64,000 bases of DNA from Microthrixaceae bacterium (GCA_020637215.1 JACJWI010000005.1:186001-250000); one strand, 5' to 3'; positions 40,382 to 50,700 are shown, numbered from the stretch's first letter. Numbers and translations: made by a program. The notes: generated from the sequence alone by a model not told the origin.

Positions 40382-42794
40382 TCGACGGCGATCGCGCCGA
40401 GGCGGTCCGCTCGGTCGGGTCGGTCGAGCCGGTCGGGTCGAGCCCAGCCTCCCCGTCGGCGGTGCTGGACCGGGTCCGACCGAGGGCCCGCAGCGCCCGG
40501 GCGGTCGACGGCGGCCCCTGCAACCACCGCCGTTCCAGGGTCTCGAACGGCACGGCCCGGTCGAACAGCCATCCCTGGCCGTGGACGCAGCCCATCGCGG
40601 CCAGGAGCTCGGCCTGCTCGGCGGTCTCGACCCCTTCGCCGATCGTGATCAGGTCGAGCTCCGCGGCCAGGTCGACCACGGCGCGCACGATCAGTCGGTC
40701 GTCGGCGCCGTCGATGCCGTCGACGAAGCTGCGGTCGATCTTGAGCACCGACGCCGGGTAGTCGCCCAGCTGACGCAGCGACGAGTTGCCGGTGCCGAAG
40801 TCGTCGATGGCGATCGTCACCCCACGACTCCGCAACTCGGCGAGGGTCCGACGGACGGATTCGTCGACGATCACGTCCTCGGTGATCTCCAGCACCAGCA
40901 TCGCCGGTTCGAGCCCGCTGGCGGCGAGGGCCTCGTCGACTCCGAGGAGGACGTCGGTGCCGAGCTCGCTCGCGGACAGGTTGACCGCGATCTGCACCGC
41001 CCGATCCGGGTTCCGGCGGTTGACCTCGGCGATGCGACACGTCCCCTCGAGCAGGGATCTCCGTCCGATCTCCGGCAGGAGCCCGAGGGCGTCGGCCTCG
41101 GTCAGGAACCGATCCGGGGTCAGGATGCCCTTCTCGGGGTGACGCCACCGCAGCAGGGCCTCGACCCGTTGGATCCGTCCGGTGGAGAGGTGCACGATCG
41201 GTTGGTAGTGCAGCTCGAGCTCTCCGTCGTCGACGGCTCGGCGCAGCTCCGGGGCGATCCGCAGCCGCCGGGCCGACACGGCGTCCATCGACGGGTCGTA
41301 GAGCGCCGCTCGTCCCCGGCCGGTGTCCTTGGCCCGGTACAGCGCAGTGTCGGCGCGTCGGAGGAGCTCGTCGGGGGTGGCGTCGTCCTCCACGACGGCG
41401 ACGCCGACCGATACCGACGGCGCCAGGGTGATCCCTCCGCTGCGGTACGGCCGGCGCATGTCCCGGGCCGTCTCCTCGGCGTCGGCCAGGATCGCCTCGA
41501 TCGACGGACGGTCCCGGAGGATCACCACGAACTCGTCGCCCCCGAAGCGGACCACGTCGTCGCCGAAGCGATCCCGGAGGCGGCCCGCCACGGTCCGGAT
41601 GAGCTCGTCGCCGCGGTCGTGGCCCAGCGAGTCGTTGACCGGCTTCAGCATGTCGATGTCGAGGAACATGACCGCCCCCGGGGTGGCGGCGTCCGATCGG
41701 TGGACGACGGCCTGGAGTCGCTCCTTGAGGTGCGAGCGGTTGGCCAGGGCCGTCAGCTCGTCGTGATCGGCACGGTGCGCGAGAGCGCCGATCCGGTCGA
41801 CCAGGTCGCGTGACAGGCGTCGGTTCTCGGCCAGGGTCAGCGACTGACGGGTGAGCATCAGGATCATCACCGCGACGAGCGTGCTGATCGTCCAGGTCGT
41901 GCCGTCGTCCCGGGTGAGGTCGACCAGTGCCACCACCGCGGCGGTCGACGCCAACCCGACCGCCAGCAGCCCTCTGCGGGTCCGACGAGTTCTCGGCCGA
42001 GGTTCCTCGGGTTCCGGCCAGGCGACCCATGCCGCGCCGGCGAGCAGGGTGAAGCCGACGAGCCAGCCGGTGTCGACCAGGGTGGGGACGGCGTCGCTGA
42101 TCGCCCACGTGCGGGTGACGACCAGGAATCCGACGTCGCCGACCGTGTAGGCGGTGATCCCCGCCACCACCAGGGTGAACGCCCGCCGATCCGCGGTGTC
42201 GTCGGCGAGGGACCGGGTCAGCAGCGTGGCAGCCACGGCGGATCCGATCGGATACACCATCGTCACCAGCGTCGCCGTGTCACGTGCGTCGATGTCGCCG
42301 GCGTGGAACGCGGTGACCCAGAGGATGATGAGCAGCGACAGCCCCACGATCGCGCTGTCGATCAGATCGATCGTCAGGGGACGTCCCGGTCGGTCCCGCT
42401 GGCCCCGGGCTCCCCGGACGACTCCGGCCGCGGTCCATGCCAACGGGAGGACGAGGTACGCGGCGTCGGCCGGACTGGGGACGGGCAGATCGGACCCACG
42501 GGCGAGGTAGGACGCCCACAGGACCGATCCGATGCACCACGCGCCGCACCCCGCGGCGAGCAGGCCCCACACCGCTCGGTCGGTGCCGTGCCGACGCCGG
42601 GCGACCAGAGCGAGGGCGATCGCTGCACCGCCGCTGAACGCGATGTCCGCCGCGATCCGCAGTCGGGTGACGACGTCGTCGCTCGCGTCGAGACCCAGAG
42701 CTCTCGCGACCGGGACCGACAGCAGTGAGACCGAGGCGACGATCAGAGCCGTGATCGCCACCGGTCGCCGTCGACGCACGACGTCCCGGGTCAC
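40341..42794 (-). CDS. Membrane GGDEF-EAL protein, both domains with intact motifs
   Basis: 817 residues, cyclic-di-GMP turnover. About nine N-terminal membrane segments (to about residue 300) form a sensor. The GGDEF domain has HDELTALANRSHL, FLDIDMLKPVNDSLGH and FGGDEFVV, so cyclase activity is possible. The EAL domain keeps VEALLRW, VNLSASEL, LEITEDV, IDDFGTGNSSL, LKIDRSFV and GEGVET, consistent with an active phosphodiesterase. The GTG start overlaps the stop of the paralogous upstream gene (GTGA). Which activity dominates cannot be told from sequence. Confidence 0.92.
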   Translation of the reverse strand: MTRDVVRRRRPVAITALIVASVSLLSVPVARALGLDASDDVVTRLRIAADIAFSGGAAIALALVARRRHGTDRAVWGLLAAGCGAWCIGSVLWASYLARGSDLPVPSPADAAYLVLPLAWTAAGVVRGARGQRDRPGRPLTIDLIDSAIVGLSLLIILWVTAFHAGDIDARDTATLVTMVYPIGSAVAATLLTRSLADDTADRRAFTLVVAGITAYTVGDVGFLVVTRTWAISDAVPTLVDTGWLVGFTLLAGAAWVAWPEPEEPRPRTRRTRRGLLAVGLASTAAVVALVDLTRDDGTTWTISTLVAVMILMLTRQSLTLAENRRLSRDLVDRIGALAHRADHDELTALANRSHLKERLQAVVHRSDAATPGAVMFLDIDMLKPVNDSLGHDRGDELIRTVAGRLRDRFGDDVVRFGGDEFVVILRDRPSIEAILADAEETARDMRRPYRSGGITLAPSVSVGVAVVEDDATPDELLRRADTALYRAKDTGRGRAALYDPSMDAVSARRLRIAPELRRAVDDGELELHYQPIVHLSTGRIQRVEALLRWRHPEKGILTPDRFLTEADALGLLPEIGRRSLLEGTCRIAEVNRRNPDRAVQIAVNLSASELGTDVLLGVDEALAASGLEPAMLVLEITEDVIVDESVRRTLAELRSRGVTIAIDDFGTGNSSLRQLGDYPASVLKIDRSFVDGIDGADDRLIVRAVVDLAAELDLITIGEGVETAEQAELLAAMGCVHGQGWLFDRAVPFETLERRWLQGPPSTARALRALGRTRSSTADGEAGLDPTGSTDPTERTASARSPSIRSTVPETVRTAD

Positions 42795-45301
42795 GTGACC
42801 ACCTCGGTGGTCAGCGGAGCGGTCGGGGGCTGCCATCTCAGAGCGGAGCCCGAACCGCTCCGGTCGGTCCGGCGGATGAGCTCGGGCCACGGGACCGGTC
42901 GTCCGAACAGCCAGCCCTGCCCTCGGGTCACGCCGAGCTCCCGCAGCATCGACACCTGACCGGGCCGGGTCACTCCGTCGGCGGTGATCCGGACACCGAG
43001 GGCCGCGCCGACCTCGACGATCGTCGAGACGACGGCCCGGTCGGAGCGACGTTGCGCGAGGCCCGACACGAACGACCGGTCGATCCGGATCGCCGGATCG
43101 GGTAGCCAGCTCAGCCGCCGGATCGACGAGGATGCGGTGCCGAAGTCCCTCACGCAGATCCCGTAGCCGGCCCTGACCAGCTGGTCGATGGTCAGTCGCG
43201 TGGCGGGGTCCATGAACGCGGCTTCGGGGATCTGCAGTCGCAGCGCGGAGCGCGGGATCGAGCCGGCGATCTCCTCGAGGTCGTCGAGCAGGCCGCCGTG
43301 GAGCAGCTCGGGACGGGTGAGGTTGATCGACAGCGGAACGGTCGGAGGGTCCGCCGAGGCCCACGGGGCCGTGGCCCGACGGAGGCCAGACCGGCTGATC
43401 GCCGGGACCAGACCCGAGTCCGCGGCGATCCCGAGGTACTCGGCCGGATGGAGGAGGTGGTGGTCCGGGGTCTCCCAGCGGAGCAGGGCCTCGGCGCCGA
43501 GCACCTCGCCGGTGGCCAGGTCGACCTCGGGTCGGTAGCTCACCTCGAACTCGTCGAGCTCGACGGCCCGGTGCAGGCCGTGCTGGACCATCAGCCGCCG
43601 GTCGACCCGTTCCTGGAGCCAGGTGTCGAAGGTGGCCACACGGCACCGGCCGAGCTCCTTGGCCCGGTTCAGGGCCAGGTCGGCCATCCGAAGAAGCTCT
43701 TCGGGTGAGTCCGACGGGGTGCCGTCGACGTCGACGGTGGCGTGGGAGACGCCGATGCTCAGCCGGGCGGTCACGGCCACGCCGCCGATGTCGACCGGCT
43801 CGGTGGCGGCGGCCACGGCCCGTCGGGCCCGTTCCGCCGCGTCGGCACAGGTCGCGTCCACCGCGAGCGCGACGAACTCGTCGCCGCCGAGGCGGAAGGT
43901 GCGCGGACCGAACGCGGCGGTCAGGTGCTCGGCGGTCCGGACCAGCAGCTGGTCGCCGACCTCGTGGCCGAGGGCGTCGTTCACCGTCTTGAAGTCGTCG
44001 ATGTCGATGTAGAAGGCGTGGACGTCGCGGGCGCCGGAGAGCAGCACGCGATCGACCTCCTCCACCAGGGCCAGCCGGTTGCCGAGACCGGTGAGCTCGT
44101 CGGTGCGGGCCCGGACACGGAGCTCCTCGGCGATCGATCCCAGCTGCTGCTGGAGGTCGGTCTGCTCCCGCTGGAGCAGCGCGAGTCGTCCGGCTGATGC
44201 GATCACCGCGACCAGGCCGAGCAGGAGGAGAACCGGGTCGAGCGTGTCGAGGAACAGGCGCTGCGTGGCGACCGACGCGAGGGTGAGCAGCATCGCGATC
44301 ACGAAGACCCACTCGGCCCGGCGGGCCCGCAGCTCGTCGTCGGTCATCTCGGCCCCGACGTCCTCGCGGCTCGCTCCGCCCGCCGCCTCGGATCTCGGCC
44401 GGGCGTCGCCGGGTGCTGCGCGTCGGGCCCGGCTCATCTGCCATCCGGCCAGGACGAGGATCGGTGGGCCGACCAGCCACCACATCACCGCACTGCGCAG
44501 CGACGGAGCCGTCAGCGCCAGGTTCTGACCCACCACGGCGGTGTAGAGGGCGGAAGGGAGGATGAGGACCGCGGCGGCCAGGGTGAGGTCGCCGGGCCGA
44601 CGGTCCTGCACGACCCGGACGACCAGGGCGACCCCGACCACCATCAGAGCGACGAGGACGATCGCGGTCGGCTCCCGTCGGGCGACGTCGAGGAGTCCGC
44701 CCTCGGGACCCGAGCCACCGCGGACCGGGGCCAACCACAGCGCGGACAGGGCTGCGGTCGTGGCCAGACCGACATCGATGATCGCGATCCAGCTCCAGTC
44801 GAGGTTCGACGGCAGGGCGATCACCCCGGCGACCATCGCGGCGATCCCGACGGCCTGAAGCGTCGTGGGGCCGGTGGTGGTGATGATCGCGGCGGCAGAC
44901 GGGTGCGAGGTCTGCACGGCCAGCGTCCCGGCCGCGAGGACCCCGGCCCCCGCAGCCACCAGTCCCAGCCCGATCCGGCGACGTCCACCGCTGTGCACCG
45001 CCTCGACCGACAGGGCTGCTGCACCGCCGAGCAGGACCAGCGACCCGAGCCCCCGGACGAGGTCGGTCGGGTGGGCGATGCCGAGCGACCGCAGCACCGG
45101 CGCGACCTCGGGCCACAGCGCGCCCGCGGCGGCCGTCAGCAGGCCAACCACCGTCAGCGCGACGACACCCGGACGGACCGGTCGGGGAGGGCGCGACACG
45201 AGGCCCGGGCGCGTCGGGCCGTCCGACGACGACGGCGCGTCCGGAGCGCGGTCGGATTCGGCGCCTCGAGGGGCGAAGGGGAGGAGGTCGGTGGGGGGCA
45301 T
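42791..45301 (-). CDS. Membrane GGDEF-EAL protein with degenerate EAL domain
   Basis: 836 residues, paralogue of the next gene. About eight to ten N-terminal membrane segments, then the GGDEF domain (TDELTGLGNRLALV, YIDIDDFKTVNDALGHE, LGGDEFVALA), which looks active. The EAL domain keeps GAEALLRW and SINLTRPEL but the Mg-binding DDFGTG motif is RDFGTA, the catalytic Lys motif LKID is IRID, and GEGVET is ADGVTR. It is therefore probably a cyclase with a non-catalytic, perhaps GTP- or c-di-GMP-sensing EAL domain. Divergent from the acyl-CoA dehydrogenase pair, 133 bases away. Confidence 0.9.
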   Translation of the reverse strand: MPPTDLLPFAPRGAESDRAPDAPSSSDGPTRPGLVSRPPRPVRPGVVALTVVGLLTAAAGALWPEVAPVLRSLGIAHPTDLVRGLGSLVLLGGAAALSVEAVHSGGRRRIGLGLVAAGAGVLAAGTLAVQTSHPSAAAIITTTGPTTLQAVGIAAMVAGVIALPSNLDWSWIAIIDVGLATTAALSALWLAPVRGGSGPEGGLLDVARREPTAIVLVALMVVGVALVVRVVQDRRPGDLTLAAAVLILPSALYTAVVGQNLALTAPSLRSAVMWWLVGPPILVLAGWQMSRARRAAPGDARPRSEAAGGASREDVGAEMTDDELRARRAEWVFVIAMLLTLASVATQRLFLDTLDPVLLLLGLVAVIASAGRLALLQREQTDLQQQLGSIAEELRVRARTDELTGLGNRLALVEEVDRVLLSGARDVHAFYIDIDDFKTVNDALGHEVGDQLLVRTAEHLTAAFGPRTFRLGGDEFVALAVDATCADAAERARRAVAAATEPVDIGGVAVTARLSIGVSHATVDVDGTPSDSPEELLRMADLALNRAKELGRCRVATFDTWLQERVDRRLMVQHGLHRAVELDEFEVSYRPEVDLATGEVLGAEALLRWETPDHHLLHPAEYLGIAADSGLVPAISRSGLRRATAPWASADPPTVPLSINLTRPELLHGGLLDDLEEIAGSIPRSALRLQIPEAAFMDPATRLTIDQLVRAGYGICVRDFGTASSSIRRLSWLPDPAIRIDRSFVSGLAQRRSDRAVVSTIVEVGAALGVRITADGVTRPGQVSMLRELGVTRGQGWLFGRPVPWPELIRRTDRSGSGSALRWQPPTAPLTTEVVT

Positions 45302-45398
45302 TCCGTCGGTGTTCCCATCGACCGATCCGGGGGGTGACGTGAGATTCCCCGGCCGATCGGCCTACGGGCCGGATCGGCCCGGATCCGACGGGGCCGGA

Positions 45399-45415
45399 TC
45401 TGACGCCTCGTCAGG
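45399..45415. promoter_or_regulatory. Palindrome TCTGACG-CCT-CGTCAGG upstream of acyl-CoA dehydrogenase, candidate TetR operator
   Basis: 13 of 14 arm bases match a perfect palindrome; it ends 19 bases before the ATG at 45435. Third site of the same motif. Confidence 0.7.
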
Positions 45416-45434
45416 TGTCGGGCAGACTGGCGTG

Positions 45435-46631
45435 ATGGACCTCACGTGGAGCGACGCCGAGGAGGCCTTCCGCCAGGAGTGCCGAACCTGGCTGACCGAG
45501 CACGCCCCCAACCCGGCTCTGCCCTCCGGCGACACCGCGGCCGGCTTCGCCGCTCACGTCGAGTGGGAGAAGGAGCTGCACGCGGATCGTTGGGCGGTCG
45601 TGTCGTGGCCCGAGGCCTACGGCGGTCGTGACGCGTCGCTGTGGGAGTGGCTGATCTTCGAGGAGGAGTACTACCGGGCCGGCGCCCCCCAGCGGGTCAC
45701 CCAGAACGGCATCTTCCTGCTCGCCCCGACCATCTTCGAGTTCGGGACGCCCGCCCAGCAGGACCACTACCTGCCGCGGATGTCGGCGGCTGAGGACCTG
45801 TGGTGCCAGGGCTGGTCCGAACCGAACGCCGGTTCCGACCTGGCCGGGATCACGTCCCGGGCGGTGCGCGACGACGCGGCGGGGGGATGGCTCCTGTCAG
45901 GCCAGAAGACCTGGACGACCCGGGGCGCCTTCTGCACGCACCTGTTCGGTCTGTTCCGCACCGACGGCGAGGCCGAACGCCACCGGGGGCTCACGTACTT
46001 CCTGGTCCCGCTCGACGCGGACGGCGTCACCGTGCGGGGCTTCGGCCGACTCGACGGCGACGAGGGGTTCGCCGAGGTGTTCCTCGACGACGTCTTCGTC
46101 CCCGACAACCCGGACGAGGGCATCTCCCCCGCCGACGCGGCCGCCACCATGTCGCGAGGGGGAACCCTGGGTGGCATCGACCAGGGCTGGGGGGTGGCCA
46201 TGGCGACCACCACCTCGGAGCGGGGGCTCACCCTGCGCTCACCCGGTCGGTTCCGCGCCGCCGCGGCCCGACTCCTGGACCTGGCCCGCGAGGTCGACGA
46301 TTCGGGGCGGCTGACCGAGCGCCTCGGCGACCGGGTCGTCGACGCCTGGATCGACGCCGAGGCCTACGCCCTGTACACCCTGGGCGACGTCACCGGCATC
46401 GTCGAGGGCCGTTCCCCGGGGGCGCGCTCCAGCTTCAACAAGGTGTTCTGGTCCGAGCTCGACATACGACTGCACCGGGCGGCGCTCGACTTGCTCGGCC
46501 CGGACGCCGAGCTCGACGGCCCCTGGATGAAGGGCTACGAGTTCGCCCTGTCGGGGCCGATCTACGCCGGCACCAACGAGATCCAGCGCAACATCATCGC
46601 CGAGCGCGTGCTCGGCCTGCCGCGGAAATAG
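45435..46631 (+). CDS. Acyl-CoA dehydrogenase (larger subunit of a likely heteromeric enzyme)
   Basis: 398-residue FAD enzyme introducing an alpha-beta double bond into an acyl-CoA. Landmarks: SWPEAYGGRDASLWEWLIFEEEYYRAGAP, WCQGWSEPNAGSDLAGI, LLSGQKTWTT, and the C-terminal SGPIYAGTNEIQRNIIAERVLGLPRK. The usual catalytic Glu region near the C-terminus reads IYAGTNEIQ, while the paired gene downstream lacks it. Actinobacterial steroid-degrading dehydrogenases commonly occur as two adjacent unequal subunits (for example IpdE1/IpdE2, FadE28/FadE29), and this pair fits that pattern, but the particular step is not determined. CAGACT six bases before the ATG may be the -10 box. Confidence 0.9.
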   Translation: MDLTWSDAEEAFRQECRTWLTEHAPNPALPSGDTAAGFAAHVEWEKELHADRWAVVSWPEAYGGRDASLWEWLIFEEEYYRAGAPQRVTQNGIFLLAPTIFEFGTPAQQDHYLPRMSAAEDLWCQGWSEPNAGSDLAGITSRAVRDDAAGGWLLSGQKTWTTRGAFCTHLFGLFRTDGEAERHRGLTYFLVPLDADGVTVRGFGRLDGDEGFAEVFLDDVFVPDNPDEGISPADAAATMSRGGTLGGIDQGWGVAMATTTSERGLTLRSPGRFRAAAARLLDLAREVDDSGRLTERLGDRVVDAWIDAEAYALYTLGDVTGIVEGRSPGARSSFNKVFWSELDIRLHRAALDLLGPDAELDGPWMKGYEFALSGPIYAGTNEIQRNIIAERVLGLPRK

Positions 46632-46644
46632 CGGGGAGCAGACC

Positions 46645-47682
46645 ATGCGGTTCGCACCGACCGAGGATCAGATCGACTTCCGCGACGCCGTGCGCGGCCT
46701 GCTGGCCGACACGTGCCCGCCCGACGCGGTGCGCGCCGCGTGGCGGGAGCAGGTGGGTGAGGTGCCCGGCGGCGGAGACGGCCGCGTCCGGGCGGCGTGG
46801 GACGCCCTCGCCGAGATGGGCGTGCTGGGAGTCATGGTGCCCGAGGGCTCCGGCGGCCTCGGACTCACCGACGAGGACATCGTCCCGCTGCTCGTCGAGT
46901 GCGGACGGGCCGCGCTGCCCGACCCGGTGTCGTCGACCGCGTACGTCGCCGCCGGCCTGCTGCGGGAGAACCCCGGGCGCAGCACCGAGGCGCTGCTCGC
47001 CCGCATCGCGGAGGGATCGGCCACGGTGCTGGTCGGCTTCCCCGGCTCGCCGTACCTGACCGCGGCGGAGACGGCGGACGTCTTCCTGATGTGCGACCGG
47101 GGCGAGGTCCACGAGCTCACCCGGTCCGAGGTGACCCTCGAACCGGTGACCTCGGTCGACGGGGCCCGCGCCCTGTGCCGCGTCGAATGGGAGCCGTCGG
47201 ACCGCTCGGTGATCGTCGGCGGGTTCGACGGGTCCCAGGCCGTGACCCGCGCCTTCGACCGCGCCGCTCTCGGCGCGGCCGCTCAACTGGTGGGACTCGG
47301 CGAACGGATGCTGGACCTGACCGTCGGCTACGCGGCGGAGCGCAAGCAGTTCGGGGTGGCGATCGGGACGTTCCAGGCCGTCAAGCACCACCTGGCCGAC
47401 GCCGCGTCGGCCGTCGCCTTCGCCCAGCCGTTGGTGCTGCGCGCCGCGTACTCGCTGGCCCAGGGGGACCCGGACGCGCCGGTTCACGTCTCGATGGCCA
47501 AGGCGCGCGCGTCGGCCGCCGCGCTCGTCGTGGCCGAGGCGGCCCTGCAGTGCCACGGGGCCATCGGCTACACCGTGGAGTACGACCTGCACTTCTTCAT
47601 GAAGCGGGCATGGGCTCTGGCGTCGCGCTACGGCGACGCGGACTTCCACCGCGACCGCGTGCGCGCTGTGCTGTTGGGCTGA
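46645..47682 (+). CDS. Acyl-CoA dehydrogenase-like protein (smaller partner subunit)
   Basis: 345 residues with the same fold as its neighbour but shorter. N-terminal RFAPTEDQIDFRDAVRGLLADTCPP and LGVMVPEGSGGLGLTDED, then the C-terminal FAD segment AAERKQFGVAIGTFQAVKHHLADAA and LQCHGAIGYTVEYDLHFFMKRAW. The middle beta-domain is abbreviated and poorly conserved, and the C-terminal YAGTNEIQ type motif is missing. This agrees with the second subunit of alpha2-beta2 steroid dehydrogenases, which supplies part of the FAD site. 13 bases separate it from the first gene, so it is in the same operon. Confidence 0.87.
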   Translation: MRFAPTEDQIDFRDAVRGLLADTCPPDAVRAAWREQVGEVPGGGDGRVRAAWDALAEMGVLGVMVPEGSGGLGLTDEDIVPLLVECGRAALPDPVSSTAYVAAGLLRENPGRSTEALLARIAEGSATVLVGFPGSPYLTAAETADVFLMCDRGEVHELTRSEVTLEPVTSVDGARALCRVEWEPSDRSVIVGGFDGSQAVTRAFDRAALGAAAQLVGLGERMLDLTVGYAAERKQFGVAIGTFQAVKHHLADAASAVAFAQPLVLRAAYSLAQGDPDAPVHVSMAKARASAAALVVAEAALQCHGAIGYTVEYDLHFFMKRAWALASRYGDADFHRDRVRAVLLG

Positions 47683-47750
47683 CGCGTGCGGGTCGGCTGA
47701 CGCGGTCGTCCCGACGGCAGCGCGGCGCAGAACTGCGGGAGACGTCGAGG

Positions 47751-50700
47751 TCAGAAGATCCGGCCGACGCGGGCCGTGGACCCGTGCTCCGACGGCTCGA
47801 CGCGGATCCCGGTGCGGATGCGCTCCTGCAGCCCGGCGACGTGGCTGATCACGCCCACCATGCGGCCACCGGCACGGAGCGCGTCGAGCTCGTCCATGGC
47901 CAGCTCCAGCGCATCGGGGTCGAGCGACCCGAATCCCTCGTCGATGAAGAGCGCCTCCATGCGGATCCCGCCGGCGTGCTGCTCGACCGCGTCGGCGACC
48001 GCGAGCGCGAGCGCGAGGGAGGCCTGGAAGGTCTCTCCGCCCGACAGGGTGGACACGTCGCGTTCGGTGCCGGTGTGCGAGTCGAGGACCCGCAGGTCGA
48101 GCCCGGCCGCTCGGCGTCCGGGGCTGTCGCCGCGGTGCACCGACAACGAGTAGCGCCCCCCGGTCATCGTGGCCAGCCGGCCGTTCGCGAGCTGGCAGAT
48201 GTCGTCGAGGAACGCGGCCAGCACCCAGCGCTGGAGCGACACCTTGGAGCCGGCCCGACCGCTGAGCGTCTCGGCCAGCCGTTCGAGCACCGCTTCGTCG
48301 CGGCGAGCCGACGCGGTGTGCAGCTCCAGCGCCCGATGCTCGTCGGACCAGCGCGAGATGGCGTCCGCGGTGCTGCGGGAGCGCTCCTCCTGCGTCGTCG
48401 CACGATCCATGGCGAGTCGGGCCGACTCCCACGCGTGCTCAGCGGCGCCGACGTCGGGACGGAGATCGGGAAGGTCCGTCAGGTCGCCGGCGGCCAACCC
48501 GGCCTCCACTCCGGCGAGTCGGTCGTGATGGGCACGGATCCGGGTGTCGAGCTGCAGCAGCTCGTCGTCGTCGATGAGAGCAGCGCGGGCTTCCGCGACG
48601 GAGGCGAACACCGACGACGCGAGCTGCTGGTCGACCCGGTCGGCGGCGACTCGGGCGGCGTCGGACGCCGCGTCGAGCCGACGGAGGGCTGTGACAGCGG
48701 CCGCGGCCGCCTCGATCACCTCGGTCACCGCCCGCCGAGTCGTCGCCAGTTCGGAGAGCAACCCGTCCTGGTCCCGGTCGGTCGCGCCGACGCGGTGGGG
48801 CCCACCGATGGCTCGGCCGATCTGCTCGGCGAGCGCGTCGACCTCTTCGCGGAGGGCATCGATCCGGGCCGCCGCTCCGGCCACCTCGAGTCGGAGCCGG
48901 TCCGCCCGCTCACGCACCCCTGCCCGTTCGGCGCGCAGCTCCTCGATCCGGGCGAGCGTGACCGTCGCCCGCTCCGCTGCGGCCCTCGCGTCGGCCAGCT
49001 CCACCTTCGCCTGCCGGAGTGCCGCCGCCGCCACGGCGGGGTCCGAGACGCCACCGGTGATCCCGAGTAGCTCGGCCACCCGGCGGTGCTGCTCCTGGGC
49101 GTGGGCGGTCGCCTGCTCGAGGGCTCGCGCCGCCGCGTCCTGCAGCGCGGCGGCACGATCGACGTCCTCACGGCCGACCGACTCCGGCCCGGTGCCGTCG
49201 GCCGAGGCCGGTCGCGGATGGTCGAGCGATCCGCACACCGCGCACGGACGGTCGTCGGTGAGCTCCGCGGCCAGCGCGACGGCGATGCCGTCGAGGTACC
49301 GCTCGCGCAGGTCCTGGTGCAGCTCCCGTGCGTCGAGGTGCTCGGCCCGTCGACGGGTATGGGCCTCATCGGCGGCCGCGGCCTCGGCCGTGGCTGCGGG
49401 GAGCAGATCAGCGGCGTCGGCCACCGCCCGGAGGCGGGTGAGCCGATCGCTGATCGACGGTTCGGTCGCGGCTGAGGCCCGGTCCGCGTCGAGCGACCGG
49501 TCGAGCGCCGCGATGTCGGCCTCGATCGACTCCGCTCTGGCCTCCAGCTCGGCGATCGATCGAGGGGCGGCGTCGGTGTCCCGGGTCAGGTCGACGAGCT
49601 GCTGTCGTCGCCGGTCGAGACGACGAGCGAGCGGGACGGCCTGCTCCAGTCGGGCCTGTCGGGAACGGAGTCGGTCCAGGGCCCGGTCCGGCTCCAGTGC
49701 CACGGCGGCAACCAGCTGATCGGCCGGCTCGCCGCCCGAGCCGCTGACCGCGACTCCTGCGGTGGAGGGGGTGCCCAGCAGATCGATCGGGACCGGGCAC
49801 TCACGGACCGCCCGCCGGAGGGCGGCCTCGGCTGCGACCTTCTCCGAGCTGGCTTCGGCCTGCGCGGCGGTGGCGGCCGCGGCCGCGTCCAACGGGTCCC
49901 GGAGCGGGACCGCGGCGTGCCCCGCGGCCGAGCGTTCGACCAGTTGGTTGATCCGGGCCCGGTCTCCTTCGAGCTGTTCGGCCTGGTCCCGCAGGGCGGC
50001 ACGCCGGTCCCAGCGCTCGGCCGCCGACGCGGTCGCGGTGTGCGCGTCGGCCGCCGCCCGGAGTCGACCGCGGTGCAGCTCGGCGCGGTCCGCGGCGTCG
50101 ACCGCACGGCGTCGGGCGTTCTCGGCGAGGCGGTCGAGCTCGTCCTGGCCGGCGAGGTCCAGCGGGCCGTGTGAGTCCAGCGGCGACTGCGTTCCGGCAT
50201 CGACCAGCTCCGTCCAGCGTTCGGCGGCGCGGTGACGCAACTGCACGAGGCGGTCCCGATCGGCGGCCGCCGACGCCGCGGATTCCTTCCACCGTTCATG
50301 CACCCAGCGTTCGATGCCACCGAACAGCTCGGTGTCGAACAGCGACGTGAGCAGCTCCTCACGCTCCTGTGCGGTCGAGGGCCGCAGCACGCGCTGGAAC
50401 TGACCCTGCGGCAGCACGATGACGCGGCTGAACTGGTCGTGGTCGAGGCCGATCAGCTCCCGGAGCTCACGGTTGACCTCGAGGGTGGCGCGTGAGACGG
50501 ACTTCCAGTCGGAGCCCTCCCGCTTGTAGAGCTGGGACTGCGGGTTCTCGGTGGTGGTGCCGGTGCCACGGCGCTTGGGTCGCACGTACCCCGGCCGGCG
50601 GCGCACGAGCCAGTGGTCGCCGTCGGCGAGGAACTCGAAGCGCACCTCGGTGGGCCGGTCGACCGGTGCATGGTCGGAGCGGAGGTCGCGGGTCTGGCGG

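Noticed and set aside
42795..45116. Extension of the GGDEF-EAL frame upstream of 42794
   Set aside because: It runs through the neighbouring GGDEF-EAL gene in another frame and has no recognisable domain.
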